Shown here one piece after another: positions 1 through 8,805 of a DNA stretch of 64,000 nt. A program made the position numbers and the translations under genes. This DNA is from Sphingobacteriales bacterium. Lineage in GTDB: Bacteria; Bacteroidota; Bacteroidia; Chitinophagales; UBA2359. The DNA lies in contig JADJJT010000003.1 of the NCBI GenBank assembly GCA_016706405.1, forward strand, positions 968,501 through 1,032,500, given 5' to 3'. How positions within the stretch are numbered: the first letter of the stretch is position 1; the number at the start of each line of letters is the position of its first letter. Below the pieces are notes generated by a model. It did not search any database. It was given only the letters and a program-made list of their open reading frames with translations, and was not told the DNA's origin.

Positions 1-1245
1 GAGCCCGAAATTTTTTATGCCGGAAACTTTAAAAGTGCAACCGAACCATTTAGGCTTACCAAAATGAGCGATTATAACCGCATTCAAACCCGCGAGCTTA
101 TTAATGGCTTTCAAAATATTTACATAGAAACGGTAGCCTCTGCCCGCAAAATGTCGCCGCAACAACTCACACAAATTATTGATAATTTAACTGTACGAAA
201 AGCTGAAGATGCTAAACAAAGTGGTGTTATTGATGAATTGGCATACTACGACGGTGTTTTGAACGACCTTGAAGCCCGGATTGGCATAGCCAAAGACAGC
301 AAAGAAAAAGTTAAATTTGCCAATATAACAACTTATTTTGAGGATGTAAAAGGCGATTTTCAAAAACTAACTAAAGATAAAATTGCCGTTGTATATGCCG
401 AAGGCAGTATTGTTGATGGTTTGGGCGAATCGGGTGAAGTAGCCTCGGAACCTTTTTCAAAAATGTTCCGCCGGATTAGAGAGGACGAACAAATTAAAGC
501 AGTTGTTTTGCGCGTAAATTCGCCGGGTGGTAGTGCCTTAGCCAGCGATATTATGTGGCGCGAACTAAAATTAATAAAAGAAAAAGGCAAACCAATTATT
601 GTATCAATGGGCGATGTTGCCGCCTCGGGTGGGTATTATATATCGTGTATAGCCGATACTATTGTGGCAATGCCTAATACCATTACCGGCTCGATAGGTG
701 TATTTGGTATGATGGCCGAATTAGATAATTTTTATGCCGACAAATTAGGAATTAGCTACGATACCGTTAAAACCACTAAATTCAGTGATTTCCCTATGTC
801 GGCAATAGTAAACCGCGACCTTCGAGACGAAGAAAAAATAATCATCCAACAAAGCGTGGACCAAATTTATGATACTTTTTTACAACGAGTAGCCGAAGGG
901 CGCGGCATGACCCGCGATGCCGTACACCAGGTAGCCCAGGGGCGCGTATGGACGGGTGAACAAGCCAAACAAAAAGGCTTGGTTGATGTGTTAGGCAACC
1001 TTGATGATGCTATTAGAATTGCCGCTACAAAAGCAAATATTGCCGATAAATATTACGTGCGCTACTACCCCACCGATAAAGATTTTGCTACACGTATAAT
1101 GGAACAAATTACAGGCAAAGAAACTAAACAAAATATTATAAAAAAAGAATTAGGCCCGTTCTATGCCTCGTATCAACAGTTAAAAGCCATTACCCAAATG
1201 CGCGGCCCACAAATGCGACTGCCTTTTGTCTATAACTTTGAGTAA
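1..1245 (+). CDS. sppA: Signal peptide peptidase SppA, 67K type (5'-partial)
   Basis: The reading frame is open from base 1, so the gene starts left of the window; 414 residues are visible. SppA is a membrane-bound serine protease of family S49 that degrades leftover signal peptides using a Ser/Lys dyad. Both catalytic residues are visible: the Lys in the NFKSATEPF motif (visible residue 11) and the Ser in DVAASGGYY (visible residue 209). The VNSPGGS segment of the oxyanion region lies before the Ser. The internal ATG at 64 would remove the Lys, so it is not the true start. A terminator-like hairpin follows. The family call is secure; only the N-terminal membrane anchor is missing. Confidence 0.93.
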   Translation, partial: EPEIFYAGNFKSATEPFRLTKMSDYNRIQTRELINGFQNIYIETVASARKMSPQQLTQIIDNLTVRKAEDAKQSGVIDELAYYDGVLNDLEARIGIAKDSKEKVKFANITTYFEDVKGDFQKLTKDKIAVVYAEGSIVDGLGESGEVASEPFSKMFRRIREDEQIKAVVLRVNSPGGSALASDIMWRELKLIKEKGKPIIVSMGDVAASGGYYISCIADTIVAMPNTITGSIGVFGMMAELDNFYADKLGISYDTVKTTKFSDFPMSAIVNRDLRDEEKIIIQQSVDQIYDTFLQRVAEGRGMTRDAVHQVAQGRVWTGEQAKQKGLVDVLGNLDDAIRIAATKANIADKYYVRYYPTDKDFATRIMEQITGKETKQNIIKKELGPFYASYQQLKAITQMRGPQMRLPFVYNFE

Positions 1246-1314
1246 GTAAAAAAATACTATTATTTTTTGTTGTTACTTATTGCCGGCAAAAGAAAGGGTG
1301 TACAAAACCAAGCT

Positions 1315-1370
1315 AAAAAATATACAGGTTAGTTAATATTGCTAATTGATTCGCCTGTATATTTTTTTTT
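1315..1370. terminator. Bidirectional intrinsic terminator
   Basis: An A-run plus TATACAGG (1315-1328) pairs with CCTGTATA plus a T-run (1354-1370). The hairpin lies between the convergent sppA and lipoprotein genes and has U-tracts in both directions. Confidence 0.7.
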
Positions 1371-1386
1371 GAAGGGTAGGATGATA

Positions 1387-2067
1387 TTACTTTTCTACAT
1401 CAAAATAGAAAAACAATTTATCCATAATTAATTGAGCCTCAACTAGCTCGCTATCTAAAGAGGAGAGTTCCATTTTTCCGTTCAATTTTGCCTGTACTTT
1501 TTCCGGAAGTTTTTTGAAATTTCCTTTAAACGCAACTTGCCCACCCAAGCCCAAATTGTCTAATAAGCCACCATCCCACGATATAATATTGCCCGGATAC
1601 GGCATACCCAAACTGTTAAAATAAAAAGGGTTGCCGTTGCTTTTAGCTAAAACACTAATGGGGCAGCCCGTTTTTATGCTATCGGCAGTATGCCAGCGCG
1701 CACCCTGATGCTCAATAACAATACGTAAAACTGATTTGTAAGGATTCGACGGTTCCCAAATAAGGCGCAGTTCGTCACTTGTATTGGCAAAAATGCGCGT
1801 GGCAGGTATAAATACGCCTTGATTGCCGCGAACTGAATCGCGTTGAATATGGTTAGGCCCAAATATTTTTTTAAGGTCGGCTTCGGTGGTGGTAGCTGTA
1901 ATAGCCCCCACTTTTTGCCCTGGAATGCACAACCAGTTAGTATTGGTAGTTATGGCCGGCGGGTAATTTTTTGAGTCCGTTTGTTGCTTGGTTTTTGACA
2001 TTTTACAAGCTCCAAAAAATACTAACAGCAAAAATAAAAGAACAAAAGAAAGCAAGCGAAACAACAT
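1387..2067 (-). CDS. Hypothetical lipoprotein
   Basis: I do not recognise a family. The preferred start is the ATG at 2067, because it gives a classic lipoprotein signal: MLFRLLSF, a hydrophobic stretch, then a FFGAC lipobox with Cys near residue 21. An upstream ATG at 2175 would put about 36 odd residues before the signal. The mature part of about 200 residues contains an ITATTTEADLKKIFG segment, reminiscent of Bacteroidota lipoproteins that track a threshold on calcium or ion content, but that is only an impression. It is convergent with sppA and separated from it by a hairpin. Confidence 0.7.
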   Translation of the reverse strand: MLFRLLSFVLLFLLLVFFGACKMSKTKQQTDSKNYPPAITTNTNWLCIPGQKVGAITATTTEADLKKIFGPNHIQRDSVRGNQGVFIPATRIFANTSDELRLIWEPSNPYKSVLRIVIEHQGARWHTADSIKTGCPISVLAKSNGNPFYFNSLGMPYPGNIISWDGGLLDNLGLGGQVAFKGNFKKLPEKVQAKLNGKMELSSLDSELVEAQLIMDKLFFYFDVEK

Positions 2068-2494
2068 GATAAAATGAAGTATAAGATAAAAAAATCCGGA
2101 TAAAACTAATTGAGTTGCAAATTTCGCATCATTTTTTATTTTTACAAAATGGCAATCATGGGGGGTAAAATTCAAATCAATATCGAATAGACATACAAAA
2201 CTGCCACAAGAACGACTATTTTAACTAAAAAAAGCACCTAAACAAAAAAAATAAGTCAAAATTCATTCGAATAAGGCAGAGTTTTTATAGATTTGCCATT
2301 TGATTAGCAAGGTTACTTGTTTTTAACTAATATCATCCGGATAATTAAACCTTCACTTCATGTTTTATCAAAACAAATATATAATTTATTATTCATAAAA
2401 CAGAAGTCAAAACGTTAATTGGCTATCCGGAGAAAATTAGATTATTGTTTATATACATCATCTATTTAGTAAATACCATTTATTTATTGCACGC
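2068..2494. other. Intergenic region, 427 bp
   Basis: AT-rich spacer between divergent genes, with three TCCGGA motifs. The box TAGATTTG at 2288-2295 matches the Bacteroidota -7 consensus TANNTTTG and could serve the T9SS gene at 2495, about 200 bp downstream. I saw no coding potential or RNA gene. Confidence 0.4.
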
Positions 2495-5470
2495 ATGAAA
2501 AAAGCGTTTACCCTTTTTGCCCTTTTACTATTTACAGCCCTATTTTTTGCACCTCGCCAAGCCTATGCAACGCATATGGTAGGTGGCGAGTTGAGCTATG
2601 ACTGTTTGGGCGACAACAAGTACCAATTTAAATTGGTAGTTTACAAAGACTGCGACTGCGTGGACTGTGTTCCGTTTGACGCACCCGCTTACTTGACTAT
2701 TTACAACGATTTTCAATTTGTAGTAGGCGAAAAGCCCCTTGAAATGTTTTATATAGACAGCGTAAGGATTGAACCCAACGTGGACGGCCTTTGTTTAGAA
2801 ACCGTACCATTTGTATGTGTTGAACGCGCCGAATATGTTAGCGACACTGTTGAATTAGACATTACCTCCAGCAGTTTTTATGTTGCCTACCAGCGCTGTT
2901 GCCGCAATAGCACCATTCTAAATATTTTTGACCCTTTAGAAAACGGTGCCACCTACTGGCTAACGATTCCATACAACCCCGATGCCACCTTTTGCAATAG
3001 TTCTCCAGAATTTAACAATTACCCACCTATAATTATATGTGCCGATACTCCCTTAAAATTTGACCACTCGGCTTTTGACGAAGATGGCGACTCGTTAGTT
3101 TATAACCTTTGTTGGCCTTATATTGGCGCCTCACCCGATAACTCGCAACCCCAAATTGCACCTTTCCCACCTTATGAAAACGTAAACTGGAAACCCGGCT
3201 ATGCCATTGACAACCAAATGGGGTACACCGCAGGTGCCGACTCGTTAAAAGTACATTGGGAAACCGGACAATTAACTGTAACCCCACCCTATATTGGCAA
3301 TTTTGTAGTGGGTATTTGTGTTGATGAGTACCGCAATGGCGAATTTTTGACCACCAGCTTGCGAGATTTTCAGTTTAGAGTGGCCGACTGCGAAGTTGTA
3401 CTTGCCGATGCCGGTGTTGATGCCGATGTTTACTTGTGCGAAGGTGAATCTTATACCTTAGGCGGCTATGCTTATGGTGGCGACTTTACCTGGGCGCCAA
3501 CTGATGGCCTCAGCGACCCCTCAATTTTAGATCCTCAAATTACGCCCTCTGGCGATATAAGTTATGTGCTATATGTTGAGGCTGGTTCGGGTTGTAACGA
3601 TGCCGACACCGTAAATATACATGTAGTACCACCCGTTACTGCCGAGGCTGGTCCTCCGGCAACTATTTGTCCCGGAAGTAGCACTACCCTAAACGGCTCG
3701 GGCGGCGATACTTATTTGTGGGCACCCGGCGATCTATTAAACGACCCATTTATTGCCAACCCCACTACTTTTGGCCTTACACAAACCACTACGTTTTATT
3801 TAACAGTTCAAGATAAATACGGTGCTTGCGCTTCGTTAGACTCGGTTACCGTATTTGTATCAAATGATTTGGTTGCCAATGCCGGCAACGATAAAAGCAT
3901 TTGCCCCAATACCGAAACCCAATTAGATGGCTCGGCAACCGGTGGTGTTGAGCCTTATACTGTTGAATGGTCGCCCATTGATGGCCTTGACAACCCCAAC
4001 AGCTTCACGCCTATCGCTTCTCCAGCAGTTACCACTACCTATACCCTTACCGTTACCAGCAGCGATGCTTGTATTGCTACCGATGAAATTACCGTAACCG
4101 TTAGCAACGAGTTAGTAGTATCGGGCGGAGAAGGTGGCACCATTTGCCAAGGCGAAAGTTTCCAACTGCACGTATCGCCTGCCGATGCCGCTACTTATGC
4201 GTGGAGCGATGCCAGCATTGAACAATCGGCCAACCCCTCTGTTAGCCCAAGTCAAACAACTACCTATACCGTAACCGTTACCGATGCCAATGGCTGTTTT
4301 GGCTCGGCCTCCGTTACCGTAGAAGTTATACCTGTTTCAGACCCCGGCACCATGCCCGATGCCCAATTTGTTTGCGATGGTGCAAGCCTTTCAATTGCCA
4401 GTGTTAATCCCGTTATTGCCGAAGGACAAGGGCTGACCTATGTGATGCACACTGCTTCGGGCAATAGTTTGGGTACTGTTTTAGCCATTAATCCGGATGG
4501 TAATTTTGATATTACCTCGGCGCCCGGCTTGCAAGTAAACACAATTTATTATATATCGGCAGTAGCTGGGCCTTTAAATACCAATGGCAATGTTGATTTT
4601 GGCAGCCCTTGTACCCGCGTAGCTCCCGGAACCCCAGTGGTGTTTTTACTGCCAATTAAATTAACCGTTAAAGACTACTGCGACAATGTTAGCACCTTGT
4701 TTACCCTACAAGTATCGGTTAGTGGTGGCTTGCCCGCCTACGACCCCGCTAACGAAGTGTATAATATTACCGGCGAGTATATGGGTGCCCTCCAATACAA
4801 CGAAAACGTTACCTTAGGCCCCTTCGACAACGCCATTACTTACGTGCTAACCGCCACCGATGCCGCCGGTTGCTTAGGTGTTGACTCGCGGTTTGTTGAG
4901 TGCTTAAAAGGTCCGGCAGGTATTGAGTTGGCTGCATTTTATGCCCAAATTCAACCCAATAGCACCGAGCTAATTTGGCAAACAGCTACCCAAACAAATA
5001 GCCAATATTTTGTAATTGAAAGCAGCACAGACGGATTTACCTATACAGAGGTTTGTACCGAGCCAGCAGCGGGCAACAGCAACATAATACAAGATTACCA
5101 GTGCAGCCACTTAAACCCTGCATCCGGATTAACCTATTACCGCCTAACCGAAATTGATGCCAATAATCAAAAAACAATACAAGGCGTAATTAGTGTTATG
5201 CGCAGTAAGGCCATACAAAACAGTTTAGCTATTTCTCAAGTTTCTACCGATGCCAACCAGCAAAACCTTACTTTGTATTTACAAAAACCCAATACCAATA
5301 CGCTTGCAAATATTCAAATATTAAGCACACAGGGGCAAGTAGTACAAACAGGGCAAACCCATCACGCTGTTTGGCAAACCGATATTGCGCATCTTCCATC
5401 GGGATTGTATTTGTTGATTGCCCAGGTTAATGACGAAATGATAAGTAAAAAAATAGTAATTAACAGGTAG
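2495..5470 (+). CDS. Large secreted adhesin-like protein with T9SS type A sorting domain
   Basis: A protein of 991 residues. It has an N-terminal signal peptide (MKKAFTLFALLLF, cleavage near AYA-THMVGG). The N-terminal THMVGGEL.Y region is typical of Bacteroidota gliding/adhesin-type surface proteins. PKD/Ig-like repeats follow, with recurring AGxDxxICPxxxxxLxG and TTTYTxTVT motifs at about residues 300-620. The C-terminus is a T9SS sorting domain with PSGLYLLIAQV and a terminal KKIVINR. The expected role is a secreted or surface-anchored protein exported by the Por secretion system. From 4163 to the stop the DNA is almost identical to 11498-12803, so the two genes share their C-terminal 435 or so residues. 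Confidence 0.85.
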   Translation: MKKAFTLFALLLFTALFFAPRQAYATHMVGGELSYDCLGDNKYQFKLVVYKDCDCVDCVPFDAPAYLTIYNDFQFVVGEKPLEMFYIDSVRIEPNVDGLCLETVPFVCVERAEYVSDTVELDITSSSFYVAYQRCCRNSTILNIFDPLENGATYWLTIPYNPDATFCNSSPEFNNYPPIIICADTPLKFDHSAFDEDGDSLVYNLCWPYIGASPDNSQPQIAPFPPYENVNWKPGYAIDNQMGYTAGADSLKVHWETGQLTVTPPYIGNFVVGICVDEYRNGEFLTTSLRDFQFRVADCEVVLADAGVDADVYLCEGESYTLGGYAYGGDFTWAPTDGLSDPSILDPQITPSGDISYVLYVEAGSGCNDADTVNIHVVPPVTAEAGPPATICPGSSTTLNGSGGDTYLWAPGDLLNDPFIANPTTFGLTQTTTFYLTVQDKYGACASLDSVTVFVSNDLVANAGNDKSICPNTETQLDGSATGGVEPYTVEWSPIDGLDNPNSFTPIASPAVTTTYTLTVTSSDACIATDEITVTVSNELVVSGGEGGTICQGESFQLHVSPADAATYAWSDASIEQSANPSVSPSQTTTYTVTVTDANGCFGSASVTVEVIPVSDPGTMPDAQFVCDGASLSIASVNPVIAEGQGLTYVMHTASGNSLGTVLAINPDGNFDITSAPGLQVNTIYYISAVAGPLNTNGNVDFGSPCTRVAPGTPVVFLLPIKLTVKDYCDNVSTLFTLQVSVSGGLPAYDPANEVYNITGEYMGALQYNENVTLGPFDNAITYVLTATDAAGCLGVDSRFVECLKGPAGIELAAFYAQIQPNSTELIWQTATQTNSQYFVIESSTDGFTYTEVCTEPAAGNSNIIQDYQCSHLNPASGLTYYRLTEIDANNQKTIQGVISVMRSKAIQNSLAISQVSTDANQQNLTLYLQKPNTNTLANIQILSTQGQVVQTGQTHHAVWQTDIAHLPSGLYLLIAQVNDEMISKKIVINR
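4163..5470 (+). repeat. 1.3-kb direct repeat, copy 1
   Basis: Begins at CAACTGCACGTATCGCC and runs to the stop codon. It is nearly identical to 11498-12803 in a second T9SS gene. Differences are scattered third-position changes and single-base indels. Confidence 0.9.
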
Positions 5471-5492
5471 ATGCATTAATCTCTGCTAAGCT

Positions 5493-5549
5493 ATTTTTCC
5501 GGATGCTGGTCATGACTAATAGCCATACCAAACTTTTATCCGGAAAAAT
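5493..5549 (+). terminator. Inverted repeat, possible terminator
   Basis: ATTTTTCCGGAT pairs perfectly with ATCCGGAAAAAT across a loop of about 33 nt, just past the T9SS gene. The long loop makes it a weak terminator candidate; it also uses the over-represented TCCGGA palindrome. Confidence 0.4.
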
Positions 5550-5588
5550 TAAAAACCGCTATTTTACAGCAAAACCTGAGTTCCACAA

Positions 5589-5627
5589 ACATAAAGCTCA
5601 CAGACATTGTGGGCTTTATGTATTTTA
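5589..5627 (+). terminator. Intrinsic terminator-like hairpin
   Basis: ACATAAAGCTCAC pairs with GTGGGCTTTATGT around a short AGACATT loop, followed by ATTTT. Confidence 0.6.
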
Positions 5628-6203
5628 GTAAGTTGTACGACCTTATTTGCGATTAGAGAAGGGAAACCTCTCCCCTACCAGCTCGCCCATAGCCACTTTA
5701 CCCCTACAGTGCATAGCATATAAAATAGTATAAGGGTGCATTATAGCGCAAGTTTTGTTAAAATTTTGTAAAAAAAGTAGCAATATAGTAAACCCATACT
5801 AACTTTGTGGGTCTAAATGCCGTTGGTAGTAGAACAGATTACTTGAAGCAAAAGGAAGAGCAAAAAATGTTGTTGAATTTCATTTTTATTTTTTAGTTTA
5901 TAGGCAATGGGCTGTAATTAGTTGATTGAGTAAGGCAATATTAAGCTAAGAATTTTTAAATAGTATTCTTACAAAATTATGAAATAGAACTATGCTTAAA
6001 TGTAAATCACCCCCCCCCCTGTTTAAACCTAATTTCAGAACATTTAAACTTGCCCCATACTTTTTGTTCCGGAGTTATAAAATTACTTAAACAGTATAGT
6101 TTACGAAAGCAAGCTTCAATAGAATAAAACAAAATACATAATATTTATCAACCATGTTTATTAATCAAATAAAATAACAAAACAACAATAAATGTAACTT
6201 AAT

Positions 6204-6755
6204 ATGAAAAAATTAATTTTAACTTTTAGCATTTTTATGGGTATAGGTTTTGCCGCAAATGCCCAAACACCCACACCTACCCCTGTATCAGTAAAAGAAG
6301 CCCCCGAACATACAACGGCTTCGCCTGCCAGCCCCAACTCAAATCAAGGCTCGTTTAGCATTGACGCTGAAGGCAAATTAGTACCTACCAACGCACCAGT
6401 TATTGAGTTTGTTGAAGAAACTTTTGATTTTGGTGAATTACCCGAAGGGCCCCAAGCTACCCACGAGTTTAAATTTAAAAATACAGGCACCGAGCCCCTA
6501 ATTATATCAAACGTAAAAGCCTCGTGCGGGTGTACCACCCCTAACTGGCCCAAAGAGCCCGTTGCGCCAGGTGCCGAAAGCGTAATTACCGCTACTTATA
6601 ACACACAAGGCCGTGTAGGTCCCTTTACCAAATCTATTACCATTACCTCAAACGCCTCGAGCCCAACTTCGCGGGTAAACATTAAAGGCACAGTGGTGAA
6701 AGTAAAAAACGAGTCTTCGCCCAATACAAAATCAGAGTCGATAATTAAAGAATAA
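6204..6755 (+). CDS. DUF1573 domain secreted protein
   Basis: A protein of 183 residues with signal peptide MKKLILTFSIFMGIGFAANA ending at AQ. A Thr/Pro-rich linker precedes a DUF1573 (ASPM/SPD-2/Hydin-like Ig fold) domain at about residues 68-165. The signature is FDFGELPEG, then FKNTGTEPLIIS and SCGCTTP. Proteins of this family are common and usually periplasmic or surface-located in Bacteroidota; a specific function is not known. The gene is single and followed by a strong terminator. Confidence 0.85.
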   Translation: MKKLILTFSIFMGIGFAANAQTPTPTPVSVKEAPEHTTASPASPNSNQGSFSIDAEGKLVPTNAPVIEFVEETFDFGELPEGPQATHEFKFKNTGTEPLIISNVKASCGCTTPNWPKEPVAPGAESVITATYNTQGRVGPFTKSITITSNASSPTSRVNIKGTVVKVKNESSPNTKSESIIKE

Positions 6756-6792
6756 AATTATTTAATTTATTTCAACGACTTTAAATAAAATA

Positions 6793-6827
6793 AAAACCCT
6801 GCAAGCCTCAGTTTGCAGGGTTTTTTT
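6793..6827 (+). terminator. Strong intrinsic terminator
   Basis: AAACCCTGCAA pairs with TTTGCAGGGTTT across a GCCTCAG loop, followed by a T-run. It ends the DUF1573 gene. Confidence 0.9.
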
Positions 6828-6829
6828 GC

Positions 6830-6837
6830 TAATTTTG
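6830..6837 (+). promoter_or_regulatory. Candidate Bacteroidota -7 box
   Basis: TAATTTTG matches TANNTTTG and lies 33 nt before the aminotransferase ATG, directly after the upstream terminator. I see no clear -33 element at the right spacing. Confidence 0.5.
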
Positions 6838-6869
6838 CACGTTATTTCTAAACGTTACTCCTTAAAACT

Positions 6870-8090
6870 ATGCCATCTATATCGCAAAAAGGGCAACAAA
6901 TGCCGGCCTCGCCCATCCGGAAATTAGTACCCTTTGCCGATGCAGCTAAAGAGCGCGGCGTTCATATACACCATTTAAATATTGGCCAACCCGATATTTT
7001 TACGCCGCAAGTAATGCTCGATGCGATAAAAAATATCAGTTTTAAAGTCCTTGAGTATAGCCATTCGGCGGGTAATGCCAGCTACCGCAAAGGGTTGGTA
7101 CAATATTATGCCAGCAAAAATGTTGCCCTTACAACCAACGATATTTTAGTTACTACGGGCGGCTCAGAGGCAATATTGTTTGCCATGATGTGTTGCTGCG
7201 ACCCCGGAGATGAAATAATTGTACCAGAGCCATTTTACGCCAATTACAACGGTTTTGCAATTACTGCAGGCGTTGTATTAGTGCCGGTAAATGCTTCTAT
7301 TCATAACGGCTTTGCTTTACCCCCAATTACAAATTTTGAAGCATTAGTTACGCCCAAAACAAAAGCTATTTTAATTTGTAACCCCGGAAACCCAACCGGC
7401 TATTTATATACCGATTCAGAGTTGTTAGCACTGCGCGATTTGGTGCTAAAACACGATTTATATTTATTTGCCGATGAGGTTTATAGAGAATTTGTTTACG
7501 ACGGCGAAACACATACGTCTATACTTACCTTATCCGGATTAGAGGCCAACGCAATTGTAGTTGACAGTATTTCAAAAAGGTATAGTGCTTGTGGTGCTCG
7601 TATAGGTATGCTTGTTTCGCGCAATGCAAGTTTTATGCAAACTGCTTTAAAATTTGCCCAAGCCCGCCTTAGCCCCCCCTCGTTTGGGCAAATTGCCGCC
7701 GAAGCTGCCCTCGCCTTGCCTGCTAACTATTTTGACGAAGTTTTAACCGAATATACCGATCGCAGAAATATTTTAGTTGATGGACTAAACAAAATACCAG
7801 GTGTTTTTTGCCCTAAACCCAAAGGAGCTTTTTACTGTATAGCCAGCCTGCCTATAGCCGATGCCAACCATTTTTGCCAATGGATGTTAGAGCATTTTAA
7901 CTATAACAACGAAACCGTAATGATGGCGCCTGCAAACGGCTTTTACTCGAAACCCAATTTGGGCCGCAACGAAGTGCGTTTAGCTTATGTACTTAACGGC
8001 AACGCCCTTAAACGCGCTTTAACCTGCCTCGAAAAAGGGCTGGCTGCCTATCAAATACAATTTGCCGAGAACCAAAAAGCGGCAACCTAA
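6870..8090 (+). CDS. Pyridoxal-phosphate aminotransferase, class I/II
   Basis: A full-length protein of 406 residues of the aspartate/aromatic aminotransferase fold. Visible features are NIGQPD near the N-terminus, the YSHSAG substrate loop, TTGGSEA (cofactor phosphate region), NPGNPTG, DEVYREF (the Asp that contacts the PLP ring) and SISKRYSACGARIG. Lys236 in the last motif is the expected Schiff-base lysine. The C-terminal GRNEVRLAYV contains the substrate carboxylate-binding Arg. It should transfer amino groups between an amino acid and a 2-oxo acid; the exact substrate cannot be read from the sequence. Confidence 0.88.
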   Translation: MPSISQKGQQMPASPIRKLVPFADAAKERGVHIHHLNIGQPDIFTPQVMLDAIKNISFKVLEYSHSAGNASYRKGLVQYYASKNVALTTNDILVTTGGSEAILFAMMCCCDPGDEIIVPEPFYANYNGFAITAGVVLVPVNASIHNGFALPPITNFEALVTPKTKAILICNPGNPTGYLYTDSELLALRDLVLKHDLYLFADEVYREFVYDGETHTSILTLSGLEANAIVVDSISKRYSACGARIGMLVSRNASFMQTALKFAQARLSPPSFGQIAAEAALALPANYFDEVLTEYTDRRNILVDGLNKIPGVFCPKPKGAFYCIASLPIADANHFCQWMLEHFNYNNETVMMAPANGFYSKPNLGRNEVRLAYVLNGNALKRALTCLEKGLAAYQIQFAENQKAAT

Positions 8091-8100
8091 ACAATTGTAA

Positions 8101-8616
8101 ATGGGTTACAAAAATTATATATTTAAATTTAACAACACTATTAATATCAATATTGGTTGGCTGCTTTGCATTGGTTGCCTTGTATTTGGGCATACAACAA
8201 AAGCTCAAACAACGCCCCATTCTGCTACCGCCGATACTGCGTTTCAATTTGCAAGTGAAGACACCACCAATAATCCGATATTAAATTTTAACGTGCCTTT
8301 GCCAAATTGCAACTGCACAAATGCACCCGATTTTGTAGGGCAGAAAGTAATATTTACGGGCTTGATTGCCGAAACGTACCAGCCCGATTTATCCGGAATT
8401 GATATTTTTTATATCAATATTGACCTGCCTTATCCAAAAAATTCTTGCTGTTTTATTATTAGATCATTTAACTTGCAAAAATTTAATTTGGCCCAATTTA
8501 AAACCGGAAAACAAATTGCGGTAACCGGCTTTGTTGAATTGTACGAACTTAAAAATGCCGGAAAATCTTTATACGAAATTGAAATTACCGAACCCAATCA
8601 GGTTAGTATTTGGTAA
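8101..8616 (+). CDS. Secreted OB-fold-like hypothetical protein
   Basis: A protein of 171 residues starting 10 nt after the aminotransferase stop, so probably cotranscribed. Residues 18-36 are hydrophobic and end in TTKAQ, like a signal peptide. The C-terminal part has two matching blocks, VGQKVIFTGLIAE and TGKQIAVTGFVELYE, separated by a Cys pair and a segment on fatty hydrophobics, ending EITEPNQVSI. This pattern resembles the OB-fold of secreted nuclease-associated domains. The fold assignment is an inference from the pattern; no catalytic residues are claimed. Confidence 0.5.
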   Translation: MGYKNYIFKFNNTININIGWLLCIGCLVFGHTTKAQTTPHSATADTAFQFASEDTTNNPILNFNVPLPNCNCTNAPDFVGQKVIFTGLIAETYQPDLSGIDIFYINIDLPYPKNSCCFIIRSFNLQKFNLAQFKTGKQIAVTGFVELYELKNAGKSLYEIEITEPNQVSIW

Positions 8617-8805
8617 ATAACTGGTAATGACCTCATCCGGAAATTATTGCCCTTATAAAAACAAAACAATTTCTACCTTCTAATTCATGCTAAAATTTAA
8701 GGAACCTTACCTATATCTTCATTAATTAAACATATAGACAGAGATAAAATCCCCCCTCCTCTGGTGGATTTATGCTAAAATACTTTTTGGACTAAATCAT
8801 TTTGC

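Larger units (their letters stand above)
5471..6203. other. Intergenic region, 733 bp
   Basis: Contains a perfect 12-bp inverted repeat built on TCCGGA (5493-5504 with 5538-5549) and a second hairpin (5589-5621). It also has a run of ten C at 6010-6019 and long A/T stretches. I found no convincing coding sequence or RNA gene. Confidence 0.5.

Noticed and set aside
5471..6203. A small RNA or gene in the 733-bp gap
   Set aside because: There are hairpins and a C-run but no conserved RNA landmarks or ribosome-site-backed frame that I can recognise.
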